Source of the DNA: Nectonema munidae
Lineage: Eukaryota; Nematomorpha; Nectonematoida; Nectonematidae
Direction: 5' to 3'
Assembly (NCBI GenBank): GCA_030549495.1
Contig: JAUIRK010000372.1
Span: 1 to 64,000, forward strand
DNA length: 64,000 nt
The notes beneath the pieces were generated by a model, which saw only the letters and a list, made by a program, of their open reading frames with translations, was not told where the DNA came from and did not search any database. Of this stretch, positions 41,940-54,401 are shown piece by piece (positions within the stretch are counted from its first letter, which is position 1; every line of letters begins with the position of its first letter). The translations under genes and the position numbers were made by a program.

Positions 41940-43680
41940 GGAAGGCCTGCCTCCCACTATTAACATCCAGCGATACTCTCATCCAACCATCTTCCTCCGT
42001 GAAATATTTAGGGCTCACCTTTCAATCAAACCTCAAATGGTCATCCCATTTCAAAAATCTATACCACAAACTATCTTCAACTCTTTTCTCTCTTAATAAA
42101 ATGATATCTTATAAATGGGGTCTAAGTATTCAACACTCTTCTTTTATATATAAATCAATCATCCTACCTACGCTTGAGTATGGCATTCTTTCATGGGGCC
42201 TATCATTAAAATACTCCTCATCACTCACTTATCTAAATAAAATCCACTGCCTTTGCCTCATCACAATGACCAGAGCCTACAAAACATCCCTTACTAGTCT
42301 TAGATATCATGACAGTTATCGAACCAAATTCCTATCTTAAATTCTTCTATTTCGAACAAAACTCATATTACTCCCCCTCAAACTTTCCTTCCTCTCACAA
42401 TCTTCGTATCGACTCAACAACATCTTCACGTAACCCAAAATAAATCCACTACCTTTATTTCACCCCTCCTCACCATTATCTTTCTCTCTTACACAACTGT
42501 TTCATCAAATCCATCGCTAAACTTCTAATTACGACCAGTTCCAAATTTAGTTCAAATTCATTAAGAATATACCTGAATAGCTCAAAAAAGGTAAACAAAT
42601 CTTCCTATGTTTTTGCACTCTTCAAAGGCTCTTCCCTTTTTACTAAAAAACATCAGCCATTGATCCCTCTCTTTCAAAATACAGTGGTGAATGCTATGCC
42701 GTCTAATATATTTACGAGTACATAAGACAAAATAAGTCCTCTTTTCGACATTACAATACATACAGACTCACAAAACATCATTAAAGACTTAAAAGCCTCA
42801 AATACAACATCCCATTCTTGAGTTTGACATATACCCTTGTTTCTAAACTCACCTATACTTATCAAATTACTTTGAAATACACCTCTACTGGTGCCCAACT
42901 CACTCAAACATTCTAGAAAACACTTATGTAGATACGCTAGCTAAAATGTACCTCTAAATACTCCTTACACCCAGGTTACCTCATTTCCCCTAGAAACCTA
43001 TACCCCTCTACTTAGATCTAAGACTCAATACCTTAGACAAGAAATTTTCCTTCAACACATGAAAAATCGAATTCAAATTCTGGACATTTTGTCAAAAATG
43101 AAATACTTCCCACAACGACCGCTAATCAGATGGCTATTGAAGCACTGCCCCTGTAACTCCTATTTCTATCGCGTCAAAAGACACCAAGCAAACTTTGTAG
43201 ATTCAACTGCAATCAATACGAAACACTTCATCTTCTACTTTCCTGCTCTCACTACAACCACGCAAGAATCTTAAACGCCCACTATCTAATTTCTAGGAAC
43301 TACTTTCATATCCGAACTTCCTCATTGCCCTAAACTCTCTCAATATCTTCTTAGTGTCAAACTTGCAAACTTCGAAAACAGAGACTACTTTTCTACTTCG
43401 AAAAGAAAATCTACACAAATAACTACACTATTTTCGTTTATTTAAGACCTATATTCTTTAACACCCACCTACTACCTTCGCTCAATCAATCATCCTTTAA
43501 CTACCACCTCAAAAATTCAGCTTCAAATTCCCTCAACAACTAACTCAAAAAAGAAGTATCTTCAAACTCCCTCAACGACTAACCAAATTCTCCAAGGCCC
43601 CTCACTCTTAATAAATTCGCAAGCATATGGAAAAGTCCGTTAGTACTTAGATATTTCTTCCTACCTACCTACACTTTATG
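41940..43680 (+). pseudogene. LINE ORF2 C-terminal part with RNase H, decayed
   Basis: The frame 41894-42340 holds the region after the RT core (SSSVKYLGLTFQSNLKWSSH, then YKSIILPTLEYGILSWGL). Further on, in broken frames, ITIHTDSQNIIKDLKASN resembles an RNase H motif of I/R1-type LINEs, and a last piece at 43059-43274 reads RPLIRWLLKHCPCNSYFY. It ends near a (ctac)n run at 43668. The upstream RT core is missing. Confidence 0.75.
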
Positions 43681-43829
43681 AAAAACAGTAGTGATGTTCT
43701 TTTTATTGGTTTAGGGTGTCATCATATTTTTGATTTTTATTCAAGAATGTTCTTTATGTTGTATATACGGGAACAATTCCTCATCTTGTAAAAATATCTC
43801 TACTCCGGTGGCAAATACTGTTCGGAAAA

Positions 43830-44312
43830 CATTAACCTGAATCATGGCCTGTTTCCGAAATCAACGAATTTTTTATATGTTCTAAAAATGAGTAAGTTTA
43901 ACCATGATGCTTTTGATTCAGACTGCACTATTAGGAAGACTATTTGTTATAGCTTTTATTCGGTTGAAAACAAACGAAACATATGACCTCTACTATCAAC
44001 CTAGATTTTAATAATCTTTTTTCCAACATTGATTTTGACTATTATACAGTAAAAAGTCTTTTTAAAAGAGTTATTACTGATTTAAATAATTTTTCTATTT
44101 TTCTTCTGTCCTAGTTTTTCTAAAAATTATGACCTCACTCTGTTATTTAATGAAATTACTTCTTATCATATTAATGTTTTTGCTTTAAGGAAAATATGGA
44201 AACCTAATTCAAATTTAGAAATTAACTCTTATAATGTTATAAGCATAGAGCACGAACAGTGTAAGGGTGGTGGTATTGGTATGTATATTAATAGGAAATA
44301 TAGGCTACATAG
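43830..44312 (+). pseudogene. LINE endonuclease domain relic
   Basis: Broken frames show the start of a CR1-like ORF2: DFDYYTVKSLFKRVITDLNN and further EINSYNVISIEHEQCKGGGI, then GMYINRKYRLHSK, the APE endonuclease landmark. Cut by a SINE at 44313. Confidence 0.7.
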
Positions 44313-44437
44313 TAAGGTAAAGGTACCCCGGTGTGTTTTCATCGAGAAGGCACAATTGCACCGCTTGTATCGAATTATGAGGAAAACAGTTTTGATGCGG
44401 AATCGAACCCAGCATCTAACCAACCCTACTCACGAAT
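44313..44437 (-). mobile_element. tRNA-derived SINE
   Basis: On the minus strand it starts tcgtgagtagggttggttaga, has the pol III B box GGGTTCGATTCC (44410-44399), then the family-specific 3' part (gcaattgtgccttctcgatg). Two more copies are at 62917-63228. Confidence 0.85.
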
Positions 44438-45176
44438 AGTTTTAGATAAGTTCAATGGGTCAAACAAAACAACCAAAGGAATTAAATAAACAACTACTAT
44501 AAATGATCAAAAACTCATTTTTTATTAAAAAATTAAAATTAATTTAATTTTATAAGCTGAATTTAATTATTTCTTCATATTTTTATATAAATTTCTTTTC
44601 AATTATTAGATTAGTAACAATGAAAGCATTTTTTTATTCAATATAGGATCTTTTTTATTGCATTAAGCATATGTTTGAGACAATTAAAAAATTCATAAAA
44701 ATTTTACCTTACCATTAACAAACATTCAAAGCAATTGTCTGAAAAGATGGAAAATTAAGGGTCGTAGCAAAATGAGTTGAAACAAAGTTAAATTGCCACC
44801 TAATAAAAAAGATATGAACATGAAACTTGACATACATATAAATCTCGAGTTTCTTATTCAGAAAAATATCATCCTAATCTACAAAATTATGTCAAAGACC
44901 TCATTATGTAATGCAAAAATTTTATAATTGTGAACTATTTTTGTTACCTCGATAAAGATTGAAATGTCTATGCGAAAAAATTAAAACAAAATTTTTTATA
45001 GAAAAAAAAATAAAATTAAACAAAATATAAATAAAAACTTTAAAAATTTCAGGTAAATATATTAAAATTTTATTATAAAATAACTTAAATTAACAAATCT
45101 AGAAAATGTTAGATTATTCCCAAATAAAAAAAGCGTGTTTATACTAAAATAATTTTACAATATTTTTTGAAAACTT
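44438..45176. other. AT-rich spacer, no gene seen
   Basis: No open frame or recognisable repeat. Confidence 0.5.
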
Positions 45177-45648
45177 TCTATTTAATTCTACAGCTTTGTT
45201 TTATAAAATAAGTACACTAAAATCTTAAGATTAAAGATAAGTAGAGTTAACTTTAATTTTAATGTATTATTCTGTTTTTATAATATTTTTCAGAAAATAA
45301 ATTAAAACGACTCACCACTATTGAATATCCACAGACTTTTACTGATTATTTTTCATATGTAAAACTAGAGTCTTGTGTTTCTGCCTGGATTTACTGAATA
45401 AAATAAAGTAATTCTATTTAATTGTACAGCTTTGTTTTATAAAATAAGTACACTAAAACCTGAAGATTAAAGATAAGTAGAGTTAACTTTAACTTTAATG
45501 TATTATTTTGTTTTTATAATATTTTTCAGAAAATAAATTAAAACGTCTCACCACTTTTGAATATCCACAGACTTTTACTAATTATTTTTTATATGTAAAA
45601 CTAGAGTCTTGTGTTTCTGCCTGGATTTACTGAATAAAATTAATTATA
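45177..45648. repeat. 236-bp tandem duplication
   Basis: Two copies (45177-45412 and 45413-45648) about 95 per cent identical, beginning tctatttaatt and ending ctgcctggatttactgaataaaat. No coding signal. Nature unknown. Confidence 0.95.
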
Positions 45649-46235
45649 TAAACACTATAATTTTGAGTTTCAAATTTCAATGGGACAAAAATCACGTTAA
45701 AACGCTGATATCTACTTTTTGAAAGAAAAATATAAAATTTTATATAATCTCCTTTTTTAAATTCCAATCGTTTCTGTAAAGTTATATTTTAATTTGAAGA
45801 TTAAAAATATTTTTCCCTTTCTTTATATATTTTTTTGTTTCTTCAATGCAGTTGACATAACTTACAATTATTGCACCTGAGGTAAAAGCCCTTTAGGTAA
45901 ATAAAAATTTTAATTTACATTAGGTTAAAATGCTAAAGAATTTCAAAAAATATAATTTTCTTTTTGAATTAAATACAAGAAAATAAATTTTACTTAGCAA
46001 AGGTTATTGATATAAAAAAATAGGTTATTTTTATGTCCTGTTTTAAACGCACAGTCACAATGTCAAAGTGCTTGAAAATTTCATAAGTGAACTAAATTTT
46101 TTTCATATTATTAAAACAAATATTGTTAGAACACTCGTTTTTCTAAAATCAATCCACAATATACTAAAATTAATATTTTTATCAAGGTTTTTTATTGGCA
46201 AAAACCTATCATTTTATAAAATTTAATTCAGAAGA
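45649..46235. other. AT-rich spacer, no gene seen
   Basis: Nothing recognised. Confidence 0.5.
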
Positions 46236-49200
46236 GAATGAAGAAGAAGAAGAAGAAGATTTATTAATTGATAAAATAAAATTGGAATACACCACTAAAC
46301 ATATAAAAAAAGAATTTAATAAGGAATTTAAAAAGAAAGACATTGCATATTTATAGTTGGGAAAAAATTCAAAAGGCCTACAAGCCGCTGATATGAATAA
46401 AACCCATATTACATCAATGAAATAGAAATACATCATATAGGATATTCATAAAATAAATATGAAGTAAAAATAATCACATTAGTTGGAATAAAATACAGAT
46501 AGTGTGCAGTGCGCATGATTAGAATGAGTGGCTGTTAATATATTGTTAAATAACTATTGGTGGTTGTTACACACAAAGCAATTAATAGAATGACAAGTTA
46601 AACTATATTTATCTAAAAGAAGTTTTTTAATTATATTTTTACACGTGCTTATTTTAGAAAGAATACATTGAGAGTTAAACATAAAAAAGTTAAAGTTATG
46701 AGAAATTTTATATTTTATAGATTGTTTAGATAATTTTTTACAATAAGATGGAAGTGATAAATTGGATTTATTTCGTAGATTATATTCATGGTTCATGTAG
46801 TTAAATACAATAAACTCATTAAATATGTTAGGTAGAAATCCATTTAAAAGTTTATAGGTAACCATCGATATATTATACACATACAAGTCATTAACCTTTA
46901 GTAAGTTCTCTCTAAAAAATAAGGGGGTAGTATGAGATAAGTAATGACTTCCAGTTATATAGCGTATAATTCGTTTTTGTGTTTTTATCAATAGCTCAAG
47001 GTTTTGATGACCCCATAGAACTATGCAGTAATTAAGATAAGGGTGAAAAAAGGAGTTGTACAATAATAATTTGATTTTGGTCGGGAACAAAAACTTATTG
47101 TGTTTTAGAATGCCTAAATTACTACACAGAATAGAATTGACATAAGAGATATCTTGTTTCCACTTCAATTTGCAGTCGATGATGACACCAAGTAATTTAT
47201 AATATTCAACAACTTCGAACTTGAAATTCTCAGTAGGAATTTTTCTATTCATACTTCCAAAGAGCATGGCTTTAGACTTAGATACATTTATATGCATGCA
47301 ATTTTGAGTACACCATTCAAAGAATGGCTCAAGATAATCGTTGAAAAAGTCCATACTTTTGGGTGGACTTGCCATAGAAAACGGGATGTTTATTGTCACA
47401 TCATCAGCAAAACAATAAAACTTGAGCGAGCAATTAGATACATGTATATCATTTATAAAAATTAGGAATAATAGAGGGCCCAGGATAGAACCCTGAGGAA
47501 CCCCCATATTAATGGTAGAAACGTTAGACTTGAATTTATTCAAAGTTACATACTGCTGACGATTAAGCAAATAAGATTTGATTAGAAGCAAGGAATTTCC
47601 TTGCACTCCATAGAGAGACAGTTTATCAAATAAAATTTGGTGTGAAAGATTATCAAAAGCTTTACTAAAATCTAAGAACAGTGAAAGCATTCCTTCATTG
47701 GACTCAAGAGTATTCAAAATGTTATCTATATAATGTGTAAGTAGTGACTGGGTGTTGTAATTCTTACGAAAACCGAACTGAAGAGGATAAAATAGATTAT
47801 TAGAATTAAAGTATGATTGCAATTGAATATTAAGTAGCTTTTCAAAAATTTTAGACAGAACCGGAATAATTGATATTGGGCGATAGTTATTAATGTCTTC
47901 TCTAGCGCCTTTTTTAAAAACAGGATGTACTGCACTGAGTTTAAAATCGTCCGGAAAAACACAATACTTTAAACAAATATTATATCCCAATCTTAAAAAT
48001 GGATAAATAACATTAAGTATAGGCTTGATGTGGGAAATAGAAAGCCCATAAGCATCATTACAATTACTTTGATCACATTCCTTGACAGCTAGAATAACAT
48101 CACTATAAGAAAAATTTTTAAATTCAAATTTAGTGTGAACTTGTGCTATGTATTTGGTAGAGTTTTTTTCCGGTTGAGAGGAGGGTAACTTCATACTAAA
48201 CTTATCATTGAAAATTGAACAAACAGTTTGTTCATCTTCAATTAACTCCCCACCAAAATTCAAGTTTATGTTTGTTGATTTATTAATATTTAATCTATTT
48301 TTTACTTCTCGCCAAATAACTTTTGTGTTCGTTTGATTCATTAATAAATTATGTACAAATTTATTTTTTTGTGTTCTACATTTATACTTTATACTATTCC
48401 TAAGCAAATTATATTTCAATTTTAGCTCAGAATATGTATCAGAATATGAGTTCTTTAACCTCCTATACACATTATTTCTTTCTTTAATTAAATCCAAAAT
48501 TTCCTTGTTCAACCATGATTTAATTGGGTTATTATAATAAAAGTTAGAATTTCTTTTAAACTTAATATAACGTGTATTAATGTTAATAAAGTCAACAAGC
48601 TTAGAGTTTAGTTTATGGAAGTAAAAATTTGGGAAATTAATGTAATTGTCAAGTAAATTGTGCCAATTAAATGAACTTACATCCCTAACATATGATGCAG
48701 CATTAAACTTAGATTTGAAAAAAAAGTTTTTCATCAATGGGTAGACATTTAAGGTTACTAAAATTGGGATATGATCTGAAATATCATATAACAAGTTAAA
48801 AGCTTTTTTCCTTATTAAGCAATCAGAAAAAAAGATATTATCTATAAGCGAACTACTAGTAGGTCGAGTTAATTTCGAAATTAAAGGTGATAGGGCATTT
48901 AAAGAAAAAATATTAAGAAAGGTTTTAACATTTTTGCATTTATCATGTTTGAAAAGATCAAAATTAAAATCTCCTAAAAAAATTGCAGGTTTGCTAGAAA
49001 GTTTATAATCAGATAAAAGTTTTTCAAACTCAGAAAAAAATGACTCAATATCTTGATTAGATGAAGATGGTTTCCTATAAATATTATTAAGAGACAGTAG
49101 TTTTAGATAAAGTAAGAGAAATTGTAAATATCTCAAAACAGTTACTCGCATTGTTTAAAGTACAAACTTTATAAGTTATTGACTTGTGAACATAAAAAGC

Positions 49201-49590
49201 AAGGCCCGCATGTGAGCTAATCCTAGGAGGCACAAAAATGAAATCATAACCTGGTATTTCAAAAGAACTCGAACGTACATCATTTAGCCAAGTTTCTTGG
49301 AGACAAACTACATGTAGAGGGGAATGATTAAGAGAGTTGAATTGAAAAAAGAAGGCCTCTAAAATTTCAAACTTAGCTCTGAGGGATTGAATGTTAAGAC
49401 TAACAATATTTAAATTGTAAAGGCTCAAAGATCGAGAAAGATCACATGTTGAAAGGGAAGATGGATTATGAAAGTTTTCGTGGAAAAAAATGGAGCTGAA
49501 AATATCTTTCGAAAAAGAATCATTATATGATTGATGAGTAGATTTATGAATTTTTAACATACTGATTGAATCACTGTCAAAAAAATTCAT
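46236..49590 (-). mobile_element. CR1/L2-like LINE, nearly complete
   Basis: A minus-strand LINE with endonuclease and RT (49590-46554), a ~300-bp 3' UTR and a tail of TTC repeats (complement of gaagaagaagaagaagaag, 46239-46260). It has no recognisable ORF1, so it may be 5' truncated. The flanking target duplication was not found. Confidence 0.88.
46554..49590 (-). pseudogene. LINE ORF2: endonuclease and reverse transcriptase, one frameshift
   Basis: 49590-49087 (167 residues) carries the start of the APE endonuclease (LNIVSLNIQSLRAKFEIL, VCLQETWLND, HAGLAFYVHKS). 49151-46554 (865 residues) goes on with AIFLGDFNFDLFKHD and ISDHIPILV, then the RT (YRPISIIPVLSKIFEKLL, LFLDFSKAFDNLSHQIL, MGVPQGSILGPLLFLIF, CFADDVTINI). 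The two frames overlap near 49090-49150, where one shift separates them; otherwise the ORF is open to its Cys/His-bearing end (CHSINCFVCNN). Motifs resemble CR1/L2-group elements; the exact clade needs a tree. A single shift suggests a young copy or a sequencing error. Confidence 0.93.
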
Positions 49591-50204
49591 TAATAGACTG
49601 TTAAATTTTTAACAAATTCTAGTTGTTTTATGTAACAGGGGCATTAGAATGGGAATTATTTAACTAATAGCTTTATTTTCATGTCTAAAATTTAAAAACA
49701 CAACTTTACTTTTTTCTATTTATTTAATATTTTAACGATTTTTTTGTATGTTTCATAACTATAAGTATTTACTATATTTTGAAAGGATTATGTATATATG
49801 AGGTCCCTTAACAAGTAGGAAAAGGGGAGGGGGCTAATTCTAATACTCTTTTTTTAGATGCTCTGGATTAAAAAACAGGAGAGGTATAAAGCACGATAGG
49901 GAGGTGCGTTAAAATAAATTATAGACATATTTATCGACGTTAAACTGAGTGAAAAGTTTTAGAGATATTAAATTATCAAATGTTTAGAAAAATAAAAAAA
50001 AGTTTTGGCTTAGAAAAAAACAAACTGAAAGAATGAAAATTTCATTTAAAATTTATATTGGAGAAATTTGACTCATTAGTTCAGCGTGCAAAGTAAAAAA
50101 TTTTCACTTGAGGAGGAAAAAGATCAGTGCTTGTATGCATGTCTGAAACTACATGCTACTACACTGCCTATATTTTGAGATGGATACCATACATTCTATA
50201 TATC
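49591..50204. other. Spacer, no gene seen
   Basis: AT-rich; no convincing coding sequence or repeat. Confidence 0.5.
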
Positions 50205-50640
50205 AAAAAATTTCAGTGAGATTTCTTATGAATATGGGTCATGACAAACACTGAAACTACAAGAGTTAGGCTATATTATTGAATGGCCTCAAATGGTTGT
50301 GTCATCTGATTACGTTATGATGTACAGATGTCATTCATCGAACTAAACTTACGTTCGCATTCAGCCGTGGAAACAGGGAATATATTAATAACTTGTAAAA
50401 AGTTTTAATAGTCATTTGCTAAATATCCACATTTAAAATCTCGAAAGGCAGATACAGTAGACATCACATCTTGTTTGAAAAATCGAGCCACATCCATCAC
50501 TTGCGTGTCTCCATAAGTTACGAATTCTTCTTACTTTTTCGACCAATTTCTGGGATCTAAGTGCACACAGTCATTCAACAACTTCGTCAAATCTGCAATT
50601 GAGATTGTCAATCCCAGCTTGGATGAACTGGTTGTGAAAA
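50205..50640 (-). pseudogene. hAT transposase C-terminal relic
   Basis: The minus strand reads, with stops, DPRNWSKK, then VTYGDTQVMDVARFFKQDV and INIFPVSTAECERKFSSMND, the hAT dimerisation motif. The family is different from the hAT genes at 9111 and 40364. It is cut on the left of the protein by degenerate sequence. Confidence 0.75.
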
Positions 50641-50644
50641 TTAA

Positions 50645-50735
50645 AAAGGGAAGATCCGGTTAAAGAGTTCAATTCAAAACATCGAAATTATTTATTGATA
50701 GAAAGTAATAATCATTACAATTCTTAATCTTCGAA
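50645..50735. repeat. Dispersed repeat, also at 52525-52615
   Basis: Shared phrases attcaaaacatc, ttatttattgata and aagtaat, then aatcattacaattc, at both places in the same orientation. It starts with a pogo-like ccggttaaagagtt motif, so it may be subterminal sequence of a Tigger-type element. Confidence 0.6.
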
Positions 50736-50799
50736 ATTATGGTCTACAAGATAACCATTCTTTCACATTTAAAAATATTTATAAAATTATAATATTTAA

Positions 50800-51325
50800 A
50801 TTAAAAAGATTTTCTTTTTTTCTTTTTTTTTTACCCTATTCCGGTTTACCCCCTTCCCCCCCCAAAAGATGTGGGTTTTTGGGGGAAAAAAAATATAAAA
50901 AAAAATTTTTAAAAAAAAAAAAAAAAAATTATAAAAATACTTTTATATTTGTTGGTGGGGTTCTCTTTTTTTTTTTCTTTTCTGGGGGGGGTGGTAAAAA
51001 AAATTCTCCCCAAAAAAAAAAAAAATGTATTTTTTTTTTTTTGTTGTCTTGTTCTTTTCGCCCCGCGGCCCCCCGCCTTTTTTTTAAAATAAAATTTTTT
51101 TTTTTTTTTCCCGCTAACCCCAAAAAAAATTTAAAATAATAATAAATAATAATTATAAATTTTTTTTTTGGGGGGAGGGGGGGGGGTCACAAAAAAAAAA
51201 AACCAAACAGAACACACCAAGCCACCACCCCCCCCCCCCCCCCCGCTCTTTGTTCTTTTTTTTTTTTTCTTTTTTTTATTTATTTTAAAAAAAAAAAAAA
51301 ATTTTTTATATTTTTTGGGGGGCTA
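50800..51325. other. Homopolymer-rich stretch, likely sequence artefact
   Basis: A run of alternating long homopolymers of all four bases (for example ~18 C at 51226-51244). The open frames in it (such as 50879-51139) are Lys/Phe runs without meaning. It sits between two transposon relics and probably hides lost or unresolved sequence. Confidence 0.7.
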
Positions 51326-51329
51326 GATG

Positions 51330-52058
51330 TCATTTTTTTTAACTTCAAGCTTGGATATTGTGCGTGTGCAAACATTGTCACAACATGGCAAGATGAATAG
51401 AGAGAGTGGTGGAGTGGACAATGCTGTTATCACTGAGTGGATATCAAAATTACCAGAACCTTGCGTAAGCTACGAACTGTAAAATTTACAACATAGTTGA
51501 GACGGGTTTCTTCTTTAAAGCGTCAGTTGACTCAACGCTTCATCTGAAAGGTGCCGATTGCTCGGGAGGGAAAAGGTCAAAAGAGCGCATCACTGTCATG
51601 TTATGCGCAAATGTCGCTGGAGATAAAGAACAGTTTATGGTTATTGGCAAGTCAATCAAGTCACGTTCTATCTGTAATTTTTCTGAGGCCAGCAAATGCA
51701 TAGATCTTCGCACTTTTGCTATTAGCAATATGTATAGAGATATCTTGCGCAGATGTGAAGACTTGTAGGATGCCATCCTGAATGAGCAGCAGAGTTAGAG
51801 GCAGCAAGCAAAGCAGAAGTCAATGTTGGATTTTTTCAAGAAGAGGTGAAATTCAAATCAAATTGTTATTTGTAATAAATTGTTTAAAATAAGGGTAAGG
51901 TTTGCTACAATACCTGTAGGATGCATGCGCATACACTTTTAAAAGTTAATACAGTATGTACGGAAATTCAAATTGGTGGCCAAACTGCGTATAGCGGCCA
52001 CCTGTCTATAGCGGTCGCTTTTTTTGTTTCCTTTGAGTGGTCACTATAGACAGGTTTG
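51330..52058 (+). pseudogene. pogo/Tigger transposase relic with right end
   Basis: Translation gives SGGVDNAVITEWISKLPEP, then GFFFKASVDSTLHLKGADCS, SKERITVMLCANVAGDK and FMVIGKSIKS, the DDE_1 domain of Tigger/jerky-like transposases, with stops. The end KQKSMLDFFKKR carries a PIP-box (QxxMxxFF); PCNA binding is known for pogo transposase. The right end of the element is the inverted repeat CAGTCAAACCTGTCTATAGT read from 52058 leftwards, with a related copy inside at 51985-52010. The left end is lost in the artefact stretch. Confidence 0.85.
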
Positions 52059-52616
52059 ACTGGTCAAATTAAAATTGTGACATCAGAGAGTTCGTCCAAT
52101 TTATTTTATCATTTTTCACATTTTTTAAAAAATTTAAATTTGGAGAAAAAATGATGCAAATAGCCAATACACTGGAAATTTCAGAATAATAATTAATCAT
52201 TTGAATTTCCAGAAATAAATTGTTAATGTAGAACATAGAAGGGAAAATGTTAGGTTGATTTTAACTCTAAACACATTTCAAAATAATATAGATCAATCTA
52301 CATTACTTTAACCAATTTATACCCAGGAAGAGGAGAGGATTTTCGAAATTCATATTAATTACAATGAAAAAAACTATCGTCTGCGTTTATTAAAGAAAAA
52401 TTTGGGATACATGGGTTAACTACTACAAGATAAGGAAACTGTTTATTTAATTCATTTTAAATATTCTTCCATGATAATAGAAAATATAGGAATTCAGGAT
52501 ATCTTTAGGATAAAATATTACAAAGTGTAAAAAAGTTTAATTCAAAAACATCCATGTTATTTATTGATACAAAGTAATAAGTAATCATTACAATTCAAGA
52601 GAAAAATTTTATATAA
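52059..52616. other. Spacer, no gene seen
   Basis: AT-rich; the second copy of the repeat described at 50645 lies at 52525-52615. Confidence 0.5.
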
Positions 52617-52840
52617 TGTTTTTTACACATATACACCCATTTTCAAGCATGCTGAATTCAGTGGTGTTATTTATTTTTTTATAAAAATTAATCAAAACTG
52701 TCAAAAAAATTGATTTATCCCAAAAAGAAAGGATCAGGCACGGTTTTTTGAATTAGAGAATTACGTTTAATATAAAGTATAGGGAGGTGATAAAGTTTAC
52801 CATTTATGGCATTTTACACACATATACCCATTTTCATGTC
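52617..52840. mobile_element. MULE-type terminal arms, two direct copies
   Basis: ttttttacacatatacaccc (52617 on) and ttttacacacatataccc (52812 on) match the arms of the MITE at 61426-61705. The second copy lies directly beside the MULE transposase, so I take it as that element's terminus, and the first as a nested or duplicated arm. Confidence 0.6.
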
Positions 52841-53485
52841 TCAAAATTTTGGGTGATATTCTTGAATAATAAATGCCGCTTCTGCATTGAAAAAATTAAT
52901 ATTTAATTTATAACTAAGACTAATTTCTGAAAACAATTTGAGTCTTAAAATAGCAAATTCAGATTTTTTTAGACAAAATTTATCATTGTTATGTCTAATC
53001 AAATTGTTTTTCATGTGCCTAGTGCAAAGAAGTAATGTATGATTATGGAAAGATTGACTTATAGCTTTCACCAAAGCTTTTTCCCCATCTGACCCTACAT
53101 AAATATGTCTATCCTTAACTTTGGTGGCGATATAAATCAGAAATGAGTGACAAGTTTCAAATTGACCATCCCAATGGAGACACATTTGTCCTAAAAAAAT
53201 TGGATTGGCTTTGGTTAATCTACTTTTCCATCTTTTTTCCTGAAATACAAAATAAGTCAGAAAACATGACCCTAAATTGAATGTTCGATCAATGGTTATT
53301 ATACATCCATTATGAATACATTCTAGAAATTGATTCAATTGAAAATCAGTATATAAAATGAAAGAAGGTGGCTTATCTTGTTGAAAAGAAGTGTCTGATA
53401 AAAGGATGTTGCTTACAACACATGAAAATTGACATCTGAATTTCTTCAGACAGATAAATGAGTGTATTAGGATTTTCAATTTCAT
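52841..53485 (-). pseudogene. MULE transposase fragment
   Basis: 214 residues of MULE-type DDE core: CIITIDRTFNLGSCFLTYFV (first Asp), NPIFLGQMCLHWDGQFETCH, HIYVGSDGEKALVKAISQSF (second Asp), LLLCTRHMKNNL (CxxH). Zinc finger and C-terminal parts are lacking, so it is a partial gene; the frame itself is open. The left side abuts a terminal arm. Confidence 0.85.
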
Positions 53486-53860
53486 CTCTGCTATGCTTCA
53501 TGTACCTTATAATTCCGCTGTTGCAAGATGCTTGATTATCTAAAAGTTTTACTAGTATTTAAAATTTCAAGTCAATTCATTGACTATTTTAAAAGTTATT
53601 TAAAATTAATTTTAGTTGAATCATTATCATTTAAGTTTGTTCAATTATATTGATAAAGATTGTTAATTAAATGTAAATTATGTTTACATCTTTTATAGAA
53701 GTATTTAAAAAAAAATCAATATTGAATTCAGGTTATTCAAAAATTATTATCAACGAAAAAAATAAAATCAGAAATAAGTCTTAATTTTAGTAATATTTAA
53801 TTAACAGTTCGGTTTTTAGAATACATTTTAGTAGTTTTAGACAAATCATTTTACCGGATT
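53486..53860. other. Spacer, no gene seen
   Basis: AT-rich; nothing recognised. Confidence 0.5.
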
Positions 53861-53975
53861 CCGGTTTCATCCGCAATCATAGTGCATTTAAAATAGGGTA
53901 TTTTTGAGACCACAACAAAATTCCAGTTTTTCGTGAAGTCCGGTTTTAAGAGTCTGGTTTGTGGAGAGTCTACTG
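53861..53975 (-). mobile_element. pogo/Tigger-type terminal repeat
   Basis: From 53975 leftwards the minus strand reads CAGTAGACTCTCCACAAACC, then repeated ccgga-type motifs (accggattccggt near 53862, gtccggtt near 53938). This is the usual pogo/Tigger end form. The rest of the element is not identified. Confidence 0.7.
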
Positions 53976-54200
53976 TTCTTATTTTGAATGTATGATTCTT
54001 GAAGTATATGATGATGTATCTTTTACTATTGTTTTAATTTATCGACCTCCTAACTGTAATGTGAATGTATTTTTATCTGGGGTCAATACATTGCTAAAAC
54101 ATACTGAGAGTAAAAAAGGGCTTTTATATTGGATGATTTTAACCCTATTAGTGCTAGTACCTTATTAGTTTTACACCCCCTTCTCTAAAAAATTAATTGT
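53976..54200 (+). pseudogene. LINE endonuclease fragment
   Basis: The frame has FTIVLIYRPPNCNVNVFLSG, the IYRPP landmark of CR1-like APE endonucleases, then GLLYWMILTLL in place of the usual GDFN. It is the same general type as 43830-44312. The left edge coincides with the pogo end. Confidence 0.7.
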
Positions 54201-54312
54201 ACAAAATTGGTTAAATCTTATCCCTTCAAAGTTTGTGGCTTTTCCTAAAATTGCTAGCTGCATCTTTTGATACAATTTTCATGGTAGTTAAAGGGCTCTT
54301 TTATGCCAAAAA

Positions 54313-54401
54313 CTGTCAATTAAAATCAAAAATTAAAAATTTTTAGCAAAAGTTTGACATTATCTGTAGTTAACCTTATAACTTAGGATCTATATTATAT
54401 A
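54313..54401. repeat. Flank shared with 30037-30130
   Basis: Same sequence as beside the Helitron 3' end at 30131, with a few substitutions. Confidence 0.8.

Noticed and set aside
50879-51139. Open frames rich in Lys, Phe and Pro (both strands)
   Set aside because: Produced by homopolymer runs in a likely artefact stretch.
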